DNA from: Cryptomeria japonica
Lineage: Eukaryota > Streptophyta > Pinopsida > Cupressales > Cupressaceae
Assembly: GCF_030272615.1 (NCBI RefSeq)
Contig: NC_081410.1
Coordinates: 572,395,241 to 572,459,240 of the forward strand
Reading direction: 5' to 3'
DNA: 64,000 nt
This document shows, one piece after another, positions 1 to 10,879 of the stretch. The first letter of the stretch is position 1. Each line of letters begins with the position of its first letter. Position numbers and translations under genes: made by a program. The notes beneath the pieces are model-generated. The model had not been told where the DNA came from, searched no databases, and worked only from the letters and a program-made list of their open reading frames with translations.

Positions 1-36
1 AAAAACTGTTGTCAAAAACTAATCCCAAAAAAAGTG

Positions 37-120
37 TGCTCCCCCCGAGCAAGTGATTTCTTCTATGCATTTTCTTCCATACATTTTTATCCATACTACT
101 CCCCCTTTGACATCAATGAC
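37..120 (-). promoter_or_regulatory. Iterated polypurine tracts upstream of A1 3' LTR
   Basis: On the minus strand two purine-rich blocks occur: GGGGGGAGCA near 37-50, and TCATTGATGTCAAAGGGGGA within 97-120. The same two blocks precede the true polypurine tract in A2 (about 18350-18430), A3 (about 16550-16630) and A4 (about 61655-61735). They are probably secondary plus-strand priming sites or relics of them. The tract adjoining the LTR is outside the window for this copy. Confidence 0.6.
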
Positions 121-445
121 AAAGGATGTCAAAAAGAATCAAAGAATACAAACATTCTACCTCATAGCCTGTAACCGATTGTTTACAATTTGAAAGATAT
201 CTGCCAAAATTAGATTCAAGCTTTGCATGAATTTATTACTGTCAGAGATAATGGTTTGTCTGCTGGATCATACCAGTCAAATAATGCATCTGTTGCTCCA
301 GTGATCATTCTCCTTGATTTAATGCTTTAGATAGCTCAACCCATTGAGTTATAAGATTGTCCAATCTTGGACCAAGTTTTTTTTTCAGCTCCCAGGCCTT
401 CAACCCTATCCTTTCTTTTTCCTACTCTAGTTTCTCTATCTTTTC

Positions 446-3441
446 CTAAAAAATTGCCATCTTTTGATCAGGAACTGAGGTAAGTTCTAAAGAACCTATC
501 ATATTGTCTACTATATCATCTATCTCATTTTGTGTTTTCTTAATCTCCTCATCAATGTCTTCAGTCAGGTGGTGAGGCTTGCAAGCTTCTTTATACAAAT
601 CCTTATATTCCAAAATTATTGAGTTAAGTACCAGTAATAGGGAATTAATATGCTCAGTATAATCCTTGATACTTTTCTCAAAGAATTCACCTTTTTCTTT
701 ATTTACCCTTTCCTTAATAGTTTCTTCATTGATCTTATCTACAGTTAGAACATTTGAAGCAATAAATTTGGACAATGTGTCCAATTTACTCAAAGATTTA
801 TCAATATGGTCTACCTTACATGCCGGTGCAAGTATTTTCAAAATAGGCAATGTATCATAAATGGCCTTATATGCTAAGGCGTTGCACTTTGTGATCCTCT
901 TAATTGAATCCAAAACAACATTTGTTACATTTGTAGGTCTGAAATCTGTACAGGATGTACTCGGTACTGCAATAACTTTATTTTCCATGGATACTTGACC
1001 AGTTACCTTAACAATTTCTTCCTTGTTACCATCATTTGTTTCTTTTTTATTTATAGTTGATGTTGGTATCTCACTTTGTGTAATTACCTTAGCTTCTACT
1101 AGTTTCTCAATATCAGGCTTCTTAGCTTCTGCTAATATTTCAATATTTTGAGAGTCAGTAGTATTAATCGGTGACTCGGAGATCTCAATGTTTGTAGCAT
1201 TAGATATCTTAACCTCTGCAGTCTCTTTATCCATAATAATATTAACATCTTGCGTATCTACATTCATAGTAAAGAGAATTTCCGAATCTGGATTAGTATC
1301 ATCATGAGTTGTTTCTTTAGCCTCCTTATCCGGTTGACTGTTTGTATGTACCAGTATATCGGAAGTTATTGGTGGGGTGTCCTGTGTTGGTGGAGAAAGG
1401 TTATCTATGACCTTTATAACAAGTACATTACCAATTTTTCTTTTATCTTTATCCTTTTGATATACCATTGTAAAAGACATCCATTTTCTATCTCTCCCTT
1501 TCCTCTTTCTTTTCTTTCTCAACAAAAAATATGTCCCATTTGTCTGTAGTTTCATCTGCTATCTCTTTCACTCTCCTAGCCATTAGGCTGACCTGTCAGT
1601 GACCACTCACAAAAACTGACTGGTTGGCTTCAACAATCAGTTCATCAATCTCCTCCTTGGAATTAACAGGGTGAACAACCAACAATGCTTCAACCTTTAA
1701 CAATTTATCCAATTCCATTATTGACATTCTTTTAGCCTCTTATCTTATGTATAAGTCATTAGGTAGATCATCTACAACCTCAATCAAAACTTTCTTGTAG
1801 ATGTCAAGATGCAAAATGATGCTTTCCTCTATTGTCTCCTTATCAGAATCCTTGAATGAATGATAAAATTTATTTACATTACTAAGATTACCTTCTTGTG
1901 TAATTTCATTTACCAGTTCCTCCAGTGTAAGGGTATCTAGTGTCTTAGGTTGTTGTTTCTTCTTTGGAGTTAACTTCTTTTTAGGCTCCCTTACAACCTG
2001 TTACTTCTTCCTTGATTTTCTTGTCCTTTTAGGAGAAGGAGAAGGTACCAGTGAGGGTTTACTCTTCCTCCTATCAACTCTCTTGAACTTTGATACCTTA
2101 CCACTATCTGTATCAGAAGAAGTAACAACTGGTGAAACATGAGCTACCAGTTCTAGTCCTTCCAGTTCACTAGCAGAAATACCACTTATGTTCATCAAAT
2201 TTTCCTTAACTTCCTTAGCTATTTTGGATGCATCTTTGATGAATTTTTCTCTTCTTTTTCTCTTCTTTTGCATACCAGCCGCCTTCTCAATAGTGTCAGC
2301 ATTGCCAAATATTTCTTCAGAGGGTTCCCTTGGTGCATCAAGAAGTGTCTTAGCATAAGCCTCAAGAATATTCAGATCCACTCCATATCCCATCTTTGTT
2401 ATCCAAATAGTTCTAGGAGTAACAACTTCCATCCATGTTTCATCTCTTTTGATTACAAAATAGATTTGTTTTCATACTTATCCACAATACTCTATGGTAT
2501 CCTTTCTCTAGCCTTCATTTTGATTTGGAAGTTTTTGAAATAGTCTTTTACCATGTCATCATTTTTAGTACCTATGCCGGTAAAAGCTTCCATGATTTGT
2601 CTACCTACCAGGATGTCATATGCAAAGTCCTTGTGACCAATGTCTGGAATCTCCTTTGTGAAGTAAAGAATTAAACACACAAGTAGATTCCCAAATGGAA
2701 TGTTCCCTTCTTGTCACCCTTAATCTTTTTCAAGTTATCAAGCATTTCGTCCTTAAGCCACTCACAGATGTCAATTTTAGCATTTTTCTTAACCATCTCA
2801 TATGCACTATGAATACACAAACTAGAAATAGAATTTAACCTATTTGCATGAGTAACTCTATATCCAAATACCATGCTCACATATTTCACATTTGCATCAA
2901 TAATATCACTAACCCTAAGAAATCTGTTATCAAATGTAGCTTCGGTTAGGTCCATAACACCCTTGTTTGATATCTTCTTCTTTTTGTCGGGCCTAATACC
3001 GGTTGAGGGTAAACCGGTAACTTCCTTGATTACTTCCTTAGTAATTTTAAAAATAGAGACTAGCCACATAAACTCCCTATGAACTTTGCTCAGAACAAGA
3101 CGAACTATTTTATCCAAAAATTCAGAAATGTTCAGAATTTCAACAAATCCTAAATCCTCAACAATCTTATGCTCTGGCTTGACTAAACCTTGTTCATCAG
3201 TTATAACATTTCTGTACATTTTCCTCAAGTCATTTGACCCTAAATTCTCTATGTTGCAGTGAATATAAATCCTCGGGTCATCAGAAAAAGAAAATCCCTT
3301 TGGAATCTTAGAAAAGGCTTTGATGGAATCATCTTGCTTAGCAATATCAAGGATGATTTTAAACACGGGTCTAGGGTACTTAATATTCTCTACCATAGTA
3401 GGGTTTGCAATAAATTTAGGTGCAAAATATGAAGATGCCAT
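446..3441 (-). pseudogene. Family A ORF2, copy A1 (broken)
   Basis: The minus-strand reading starts at ATG 3441 (MASSYFAPKFIANP...) and aligns along its length with ORF2 of A2, A3 and A4. Visible blocks are an N-terminal conserved domain with RVHREFMWLVSIFKITKE and VTGLPSTGIRPDKKKK, a WMEVV block near 2430, a basic proline/serine/lysine region near 2000-2100, and a C-terminal helical, coiled-coil-like domain (446-1555) with FRPTNVTNVVLDSIK and SKLDTLSKFIASN. No RT, IN, RNase H or protease motif is present. The reading is broken: frame changes near 2690 and 2430, further stops between 1556 and 2000, and a stop at the 446 end, after which homology continues toward position 130. The function is unknown. 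It is a relic of a roughly 1100-codon ORF. Confidence 0.8.
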
Positions 3442-3585
3442 TTTGAAAGATAAATACCTTTTGACTTGAAATTATTGAATTTTTGAAAACACTTTGCTAC
3501 TTCACCTTTAGAATGCCTTTGCTCTCTCTTTTCCCTCTTCGAATGCTCGGATGCTTGGTGGATTGAAATGAGGGTTTTCCAGTGC

Positions 3586-3591
3586 TTTATA
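3586..3591 (-). promoter_or_regulatory. Internal TATA-like box before ORF2 (A1)
   Basis: TATAAA on the minus strand, 150 bp before the ORF2 ATG at 3441. The same motif at nearly the same distance occurs in A2, A3 and A4, in an otherwise diverged spacer. This suggests a separate promoter for ORF2; transcription itself is inferred. Confidence 0.5.
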
Positions 3592-3745
3592 ACCAAAAAT
3601 TTCTCCAACAACCGCATTAAATGCTTGTCGGTTAAGTGAAGTCTTAACATATCTGCCAGTAAAGAAGAAATATAACTTCTCACCATCAACCAAGGGTAGA
3701 ATGCATGATTTTCAATTTTCTGCCATACCCTCTAAGAATTATTCC

Positions 3746-3924
3746 TTAGTTAGATGAAGAATCTCCTACCGGTGCAGAGGCAGATTCATCAACTCTCTGA
3801 TCTCTCTTCTTAATCCATTGTTTTGAAAATTCTTGCTTTATTTCGTTTACTTTTTCCTTTCCTTTCTCATTAGATCCTTTATTGTTCTCTAGTATTTTCT
3901 TGCTTCTACAAAACTTTACAATAT
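3746..3924 (-). pseudogene. Family A ORF1 C-terminal tail, copy A1
   Basis: On the minus strand this encodes the second half of the fourth zinc knuckle (...VKFCRSK) followed by the lysine/glutamate-rich tail (KGKEKV, QEFSKQWIKKRDQ, VGDSSSN), ending at TAA 3746-3748. It matches the tails of the A2, A3 and A4 ORF1. The N-terminal part resumes at 28911, because transposon Z is inserted within knuckle 4 between IGH and the last cysteine. Confidence 0.8.
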
Positions 3925-3949
3925 GGGTAAGTGCAAGAAGTTGTGTCCA
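3925..3949 (+). repeat. Left terminal inverted repeat of Z
   Basis: 25 bp identical to the reverse complement of 28886-28910, starting GGGTAAGTGCAAG. A weaker shared block, GGAAGTTTT, follows shortly inside both ends. ATAT at 3921-3924 is the candidate target duplication. Confidence 0.9.
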
Positions 3950-4009
3950 CTTAATGTGGAAGTTTTGGACTTAGTTAAAAAGTGGAAATCGGGTGGAAAG
4001 AATAGGAGA

Positions 4010-4190
4010 CGAATCGGGATCTCATTTACTCTTAGCATCCCAAGCCTAAAATCAAATGGGATCTTGTGGGCCCTGAAATCCCGAGCCTAGAACTCCAAAT
4101 GAGATCCTGTGTTGAAAACGAAATGGGATCCCGTGTTGAAATGAAATGGGATCCCGTTTCATTTCAACACGGGATCCTATTTTGAATATA
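4010..4190. repeat. Left subterminal GGGATCCCG repeats and 53-bp palindrome
   Basis: Several copies of ATGGGATCCCGT / GGGATCTC / GAGATCCTGTGTTG occur. A near-perfect palindrome of about 53 bp (4125-4177) is centred on GGGATCCC at 4148-4155, with TTGAAATGAAA arms. Related motifs lie in inverted orientation at 27930-28030 near the other end. Clustered subterminal repeats often serve as transposase binding sites in plant DNA transposons; that role is inferred here. Confidence 0.7.
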
Positions 4191-4679
4191 TAAATTTTTT
4201 TTTAACGAAATGGGGTTCATTTTTACCATACGGGATCCTGATTCAAGGAGTGGAGCCCTCCCAGGAATTTCCACCAACCTGCCTTCAAGTCTTCCAGGTA
4301 TGCCCAACACCCATTTTAATTCAATAATTCATGTTTAGTTAAAAAATTAGATTTTTAGTTTAAAAATTAATTTTTTTGTTAATGATTTTTTGTTTTAATT
4401 TTTTTTTTTTGTTAGAAAAAAATGTTTTTTAGCTTAATAATTTGTTTTTTCATTAGAGAAGTATGTATTTTTTTTTTAAATTAGTTAAATTTAGTTTGAA
4501 TTTTTTTTATGAATTGATTAGATTAGGATTTTTTTTAAACGAATAAATTTAATAAAAATGTTGAAAACCTTGAAACGAAACCAAAACATTTAATTTACAA
4601 GATCAAAACAAAAATGAAAATGAAAACCAAAACCAAAAAAATACAACAAAAATGAAACTATTTAAAACATCTAAATTGT

Positions 4680-5800
4680 ATACAACATACCCCATATGAC
4701 CACATAGGATCTTATCACGTCCAACCCCTTACAACCATATATGACCCCATAGGATTAGCCATAGTGTCCAAAGCGGTCATGTATGTGGTCTTAAAGGGTC
4801 ATGCATGCACATTCTAATGTACATGTGTGACCCCTTAGGACCACATACATGACCCCTTAGGACACTATGCACGATCCCATGGGGTCATACATGTACATGG
4901 TCCTAAGGGGTTAAACGCATGTGTGATAGACCTTTATGACCATATTGTGTTCTAAGGAGTCATATATGTGATCCTAAGGGATCACACATGTGTTGGATCA
5001 CATGTGTTAGAACACATGCATGACCCCTTAGGACCACATATGAGCCATATTAATTTTGTAACTTAGTTGGGGTATACAATTATACCCCAACTACTAGGAT
5101 GTAAATTAAGCCCGCTCATATGTGGTCCTAATGGGTCACACGTGTTCTAACACATGCATGCTCAATCCCTTAGGATCACATATATGACAGTCCCTTAGAA
5201 CACAATGTGGTCCTAGAAAGGCCTATCACACATGCATGCGTGAACTAACTCATGCTTTCAACCCCTTCTATGGCCATGTATATGTGTAATATGACCTCAT
5301 AGGATCAAACTGTTCACCCTAAGGGGTCATATGTGGTCCTAAGGGGTCACACATGTACATTGTAGAACACATGCGTGTACCCCCTTAAGCCATCTCCTAT
5401 TTTCAAATTCATTCCCCTTTAAGCCACATTTATCCTATAATTTAGTTTGAGCCATGTCTATATTATACCATGAGTTAGAATGTGTGCATGTGTGTGAAGA
5501 GCCTTTACTAGGACCACATTTTGTTCTAATGGGTCATAATCTGGTCCTAAGCGGTCATGCATGTGTTAGAACACATGTGTGACCCCTTAGGACCACATAT
5601 GACCCCTTTTACCATCCTAGTAGTTGGGGTATATTGTATACACTAAGTATAGGATGTTAAAAGGGCTCATATGTGGTCCTAAGGGGTCACGCATGTGTTA
5701 GAACACATGCATGACCCCTTACAACACAATGTGGTCCTAAAGGCCCGTCACACACATGCCACCTTTTTAACATTTATGTACACAACATGTAACCCTTATG
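4680..5800. repeat. Satellite-like array of CCCCTTAGGACCACATATG units
   Basis: There are many degenerate copies of the unit ACATGTGTGACCCCTTAGGA / TGTGGTCCTAAGGGGTCA in both orientations, so several inverted pairs form. Examples are arms at about 5010-5046 and 5114-5147 around a perfect small palindrome at 5067-5090, and arms at about 5567-5620 and 5651-5707. No coding potential. The stretch 4190-4680 before it is AT-rich with no recognisable feature, and 5800-6006 is a transition into CCCCTTAAG-type repeats. Confidence 0.7.
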
Positions 5801-6006
5801 ATACAATTTGTCCACATAAGATCTCATATATTGTGTACATACATCCATCCCCTTAAGTCAAGTGTCTTAAATGATTAATTACAAAATTTGTAGATGTTAA
5901 ATTTAAAATTACTATTCTAAGTACACGAAATTAACTAATTAACTAATTACGACTATACCCCTCTTAAAACATACTATTACAATCATACCCATTTTAATGT
6001 ATACTA

Positions 6007-6765
6007 TGTTGGCATTGCACACTCCAATGAGAATTGTAGGTGATTGAAGGTATTGTCATTGATGGCAACCTTGCAATCTTATGGAACTGACACTGATAGA
6101 CTCTACACTGGCAGATAGTTCACCGACAGCGACAAGAATGTTTACCGACACCCTAGCCGACACGATTTTGTTTATTGTATATTGTATTTAATTGTAATAT
6201 CCTTTTATAAGCCAGCATGGCATATTGTAATAAGACTCATATATAAGTATGAGATCTTGTAGATCATTTTCTAGAGAGATGATAGGATGGATATGTAGAA
6301 GGAATACTAAGGCAGATCTTGTAGAAAGGTTTATGGTTATTGTATGAACTTCAATCGGTACTGAACCTGGCATAGCAGATTCTTTTTGTAGCAGTACATT
6401 ATATTGGATTCTCATAATCCATTTTGTAAGTTAGTGAGACTTCCTTTTGTATTTGAGCAGTGAGCTCTAGGAAGTTGGCCTTCCTGCATGTGCAGGCACA
6501 CTATTGTAAGTAATATCCATTCATTAGCCAGTGAGTGAATATTGTGGGTCACAAATCCCATCGAGATTTTTCCCACATTGGGTTTCAAATATTGTGTTAT
6601 GGTGTTCTTTCTATGTTGTGTTTATTGTTCATATTTATTGCATTAATTCTTGTTTACCAGTACATTGTTTTGGAATGCAAATTACTTAATAAGGTCAGAA
6701 AATCTATAAACCGGCTAGATACTAATTCACCCCCCCCCCTCTTAGTATCTTTGTGAATCCTAACA
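6007..6765 (+). repeat. A2 5' LTR
   Basis: 759 bp, TG...CA termini, ending CACCCCC...CTTAGTATCTTTGTGAATCCTAACA in pieces shared by all family A LTRs. A TATATAAG core at 6241-6247 lies inside an inverted repeat CTCATA/TATGAG (6236-6253). A palindrome CCTGCATGTGCAGG lies at 6483-6496. ACCGGCA-like words recur in the first 150 bp. Confidence 0.9.
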
Positions 6766-6767
6766 AT

Positions 6768-6779
6768 TGGTATCAGAGC
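6768..6779 (+). promoter_or_regulatory. Primer-binding site, A2
   Basis: TGGTATCAGAGC, complementary to the 3' end of plant initiator-Met tRNA, three bases after the LTR end. It is intact here, degenerate in A3 (TTAGTATTAGAGCC, 11682-11695) and in A4 (TTGGTATAAAAGC, from 35570). Confidence 0.9.
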
Positions 6780-6836
6780 CTAGTCCTCTATTTTCAAAAG
6801 CCTAACAACTTGAGGAAGATTCTGACACTGGTACAG

Positions 6837-7949
6837 ATGAAAAACTTAAGAAAGCAATTGGAAATAGCTCTTGCAGACTTTGATGTAGAAAATTTCAAAA
6901 ATATCAAACCTAAAGATGATCTGAAGACTGCAGAAGAATTTATTGAAGAACTTCAAGAGAAACTCACTATTGCTAGAAACAAAAGAAGAGAACTTCATGA
7001 GAAGATACATAATGATGATGATGAAAAGGAAACTCTTAATGATCTTGTAAGAAAGATGAGGCAAGAAAATATGACCTTGAGGAATGAGATGCAAGACATG
7101 ACTATGAGATTTTGTAAAGACATTGAAGATAGAAAGAAGAATGAAGATGACTTGACTAGGAGACTCAATGATGCTGGAAATGAAAATCTGAGACTTAGTC
7201 ATGAAAATGGTATGTTGAAGATAGATCTGATTCACATGGAAAATTATAAAACTAAACTTATGAGATAGAAGAATTTTTTGGAAAATGAGTTGGCTACTAC
7301 AAATCAACACAAAGAGAAATTCAAGAAAAGTTCAGAAGAACTTGATGATATGCTGAAAAGTCAGAAACCTAATGGAGACACTAATGGACTTGGATTTGAA
7401 GTTGGTGAAATCTCTGCTATTGCAAATAATCATGATCACAACAAACTGGTAAGACAACCTAATGCCTACAAATTTAATGGGAAATTCTTTAACTATAAAA
7501 AATATGGTCATAGAGCAAATCAGTGTAGATCTAGAAACTATCGGAACACTAATACACCCACCAGTCAATGTTCTAAATGCAACAAAATTGGTCATAATTC
7601 ATAAAATTGTAGAATGAATGTAAGATGTTATGTTTGTGGAAGATTTGGACACTTATCTAATCAATGCAGAACACAAATCAACATAGGATATGGAAAGGCT
7701 ATTCAAAAAAATAATGTGACTTGTTATGCTTGTAACAAGATTGGACATATTGCAAAATTTTGTAGAAGTAAGACTTCACTGGCAAATAACAAAGAACCCA
7801 GTTTGAAAGGCAAAGAGAAGGTTGATGAGGAAAAGCAAGAATTTTCAAAACAATGGATTAGAAAGAGAGATCAAAATGTTGATGAGACTATTCCTTCACC
7901 GATAGAACAAAGTATTACTCCACCGACAGGAGATTCTTCATCTAATTGA
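6837..7949 (+). pseudogene. Family A ORF1 (coiled coil + CCHC knuckles), copy A2
   Basis: 371 codons from ATG 6837 to TGA 7947-7949 in one frame, with two internal stops (TAG 7266-7268, TAA 7602-7604). The first 170 residues are charged and heptad-like (LRKQLEIAL, RKKNEDDLTRRLNDAGNENL), suggesting a coiled coil. Residues about 220-310 hold four CX2CX4HX4C motifs. Knuckle 1 has lost two cysteines (FFNYKKYGHRANQC); knuckle 2 (CSKCNKIGH) is cut by the second stop; knuckles 3 (CYVCGRFGHLSNQC) and 4 (CYACNKIGHIAKFC) are intact. The tail is lysine/glutamate-rich. The knuckles are nucleic-acid-binding as in Gag nucleocapsid, but no capsid-like (UBN2/retrotrans_gag) domain is seen. The length of 371 codons equals the rejoined A4 ORF1. 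Confidence 0.85.
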
Positions 7950-8101
7950 AAAGAAACCTTTTGGGGGTATGGCATCAAATTGAAAATCATGCAAGTTTAC
8001 CCTCGGTTGATGGTGAGAAGATGAACTTCTTCTATACTAATAGATGTGTTAAGTTTCACTTAACCGGTAGCCATTTATTGTGGTAGTTGAAGAAAAAGTA
8101 T

Positions 8102-8107
8102 TATAAA
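8102..8107 (+). promoter_or_regulatory. Internal TATA-like box before ORF2 (A2)
   Basis: TATAAA, 149 bp before the ORF2 ATG at 8251, in the spacer after ORF1. The equivalent motif is present in all four copies. Confidence 0.5.
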
Positions 8108-8250
8108 TCAATGTTTTTCACTCTTTTTCATTCACCAAGCATTCAAATTTCCTAAGAGTGTGAAAAACCCAAGCAAAGGCATCCACAACAAGAAGTGAAG
8201 CAAAATCTTTCAAGCATCCAAACCTAAAAGCTAGATTAAGGTATTTATCA

Positions 8251-10879
8251 ATGGCTTCCTCCTCTGCTCCTGAATTCATTGCAAACCCTATTGTTATTGA
8301 AGTGGTTAAACACCCTAGGCTCGTGTTCAAGATTATTCCCGAAGTAGAAAAACATGATGATACCCTAGGTGCATTTTCTAAAATCCCTAAAGGAGTTGTA
8401 TATGCAGAAGACCCAATAATTTACATACATTTCCATATTGAGGAACTAGGTTCAGATGAAATTGTGAAAATGTATAAAAATATGATTTGTGATGAAAGTG
8501 GAATTGTAAAACTGGAACATAAGGTTATTAAAACCCTAGGTTTTGTGGAAATCCTTGACATCCTAGAATTTCCTAAGGAAGTTGTGGGGATTATACTCAG
8601 TAGAGTCCATGGATAATTCTTTTGGTTAGACTCTATCCATAAGATCACTAGAGAAGCAGTTAAGGTGGTGACTGGCTTACCTTCTACTGGTAGCAGGCTA
8701 GATAAGACCAATAAAGTTTCAAACAACACAGTGATGACTTTAATTGGTGCAACCTATGATAGTAGATCCCTAAGAGTTAATGATGTGAAAGATGACAATG
8801 TTAGATTCATTAGCATGATCTTAGGATATAAAACCACACATGCTAACCAACTGAACTCAGTTTCTAGTCTATGTATCAAGAGTGCATATGATATGGTCAA
8901 CAATGATGCTAAAATAGATGTATGTGAGTGGTTGAAAGATGAACTGATTGATAATTTGAAGAAAATAAAAGGAGATAAGAAAGATACTTTCAGATTTAGC
9001 AATCTTCTTGTATCCCTAATGCTATATATTTCAAAAGAAGTTCCCGGTATAGGCAACATAGACTTTGGTTATGACATACCGATAGGTAAACAACTGTTGG
9101 ATATCTTCACCGGCATGGGAACTGATAGGGAAAACAAAATAACTAAATATTTCCAAGCATTTAAGGCTAAAATGAAGACTAGGGAAAAGTTACCTCAGAG
9201 TATTGTAGACAAGTATCAAAAATAAATTTGTTTTATAATTAAGAAAGATGAGATCTGCATGGAAGCAGTTCTTTCTAGAACTGTTTGGGTGACAGAGATG
9301 GGTTATGAGGCTGATGTGAACATTATTGAGACATATGACAAAGCCCTACTTGAAGCCCCTAAAGAACTAGAGGAAAAGGTGTTTGGTAATGCCGAAACCA
9401 TTGAAAGTGGTGTGCAAACACTAAAACAAAGAAAGAGAAGGGAGAAATATATCTAAAGTGCACCTAAGAAGGTTAAAGAGAAAAAGGAAAATGTAATGAA
9501 TATCACTGGTATCAAAGAAAGTGATTTGGAAGGTTTACAACTGGAAGCTCACATCTCACCGGTTGGAACTTCATCAGAAAGTGATATCCCAACTGAGTTT
9601 AAAAGAGTAGATAGGAAGAGAAAACCTTCACCGGTACCCTCTCCTCCTCCCAAGAAAACCAGGACAACAAGGTAGAAACAACAAGCAGTGAGGCCCCCAG
9701 CTAAAAAGATGACACCTAGGAAGAAAAAGGAAAAATAGGTTATCCCTCCTCTTGACAATCTACTAAATGAAATAATAGATGACGGAAATTTATCAAATGT
9801 TAGTAAATTATATGATACATTTTCCAATGAAGAAAAGGAAAGCATAGAAAACAGTATCATCTTACACCTAGACATTTATAAGAAAGTTTTGATAGAGGTG
9901 GTAGATGATTTACCTAGTGATTTGTATAGGTGGCTTGATGCTAAAAGGCTAGCTATTATGGAGTTAGAAAAGAAAATAAAAATTGAGAAGCTACTTGTTG
10001 TTCACCCTGTGAAATCAATAGAATAATTGATGAGTTAATAAGTGAGGCTAATAGGACAATATTTTCTAGTGGTCACCGGCATGTAAGTCTAATGGTCGAT
10101 AGAGTTAATGAGATATCAGAAGAGACATCAGATAAATGGGACATCTTCTTTGTGGAAAAGGAGAAATAAGAAGAGCTCAAAAGACCTAAATCTTTTAAGG
10201 TATACCAAAAGGATAAGGACAAAGGTAAAGGAAAGGTAGGTGGACTACCAAATATAAACGTGACAAAGAATTTTCCACCTCCTTCTATTACTCCACCAGT
10301 TCAGATAGATGCCACACTGGCTACTGAGGATGTGGAGACTCCACATGAGGATAAAAATCCTGAATCAAAAATCCTATATACAATGAACATTGATACTCAG
10401 GAGGTCTATATTGTGGTTGATAAGGAGACCACTGGTGAGAAGAAAGATGTGGCTACTGAGCCACTGGCTGACATTGTTGTAGTTGAAACACCAACTAATA
10501 ACATTGAGAATGGGATTTAAGTTGAGAAACCGACAATGGATACCATGGAGAAACCATCAAAAAAATTGGCAGTAGAGGGCATAGTGAAACCCACTAAGAA
10601 ACAGGTAGAGAAAAAGGTTGAGTCATAGGAACATATAGAGACAGTGCCACTGGCAATAGTTGAGAAGCCTAAACCTTTGCTAATAGAAATGCAGACACAA
10701 ACTAACCTACTAGAGGTCGAGGCAAGCAAAGTGGTTACTCACACCAGCAACATGGAGATTGTTAAGGTAGTTGGACAGTCATCTGGTACTTCCATGACTG
10801 AATTCAGACCAACAAATGTAACTGAGGTATTATTGGATTCCATTAAGAAGATTACTGATTGTAATGCATTGGAATATAA
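8251..10879 (+). pseudogene. Family A ORF2, copy A2, 5' part (broken)
   Basis: Begins MASSSAPEFIANPIVIEVVKH at ATG 8251. It covers the conserved N-terminal domain (LSRVHG, VTGLPSTGSRLDK, SLRVNDVKDDNVRFISMILG, CEWLKDELIDNLKKIKG), the MEAVLSRTVWVTEMGYEAD block (9259), the basic KRKPSP/KKKK region (about 9600-9740), an acidic middle and the FRPTNVTEVLLDSIKKIT block at its end. Stops interrupt it at about 8616, 9224, 9456, 9675 and 9738, and the frame changes near 10010. Several stops are GAA-to-TAA or glutamine-to-TAG changes relative to A3 and A4. A3 is inserted after 10879; the reading resumes at 17606. Function unknown. Confidence 0.82.

Larger units (their letters stand above)
1..3924 (-). 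mobile_element. Family A LTR retrotransposon copy A1, 3' portion
   Basis: This is the distal part of a minus-strand family A copy. Read on the minus strand it contains the end of ORF1, the spacer with a TATA-like motif, ORF2 and the polypurine region. The 3' LTR should lie just left of the window, because position 1 falls between two polypurine blocks that in A2, A3 and A4 sit 100-250 bp before the LTR. The other part of A1 is at 28911-29864; the two were separated by DNA transposon Z, whose ends rejoin the zinc-knuckle reading across an ATAT repeat. A1 is the bottom layer of the whole stack. The LTRs are not visible, so its age cannot be judged directly. Confidence 0.85.

Noticed and set aside
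446-3441. Host protein-coding gene on the minus strand
   Set aside because: The same reading occurs in three other copies bounded by LTRs, so it is part of a transposable element.
6846-7310. Long antisense frame opposite ORF1
   Set aside because: A shadow of the lysine/glutamate-rich sense reading; gives an unlikely Phe/Ile/Ser-rich protein.
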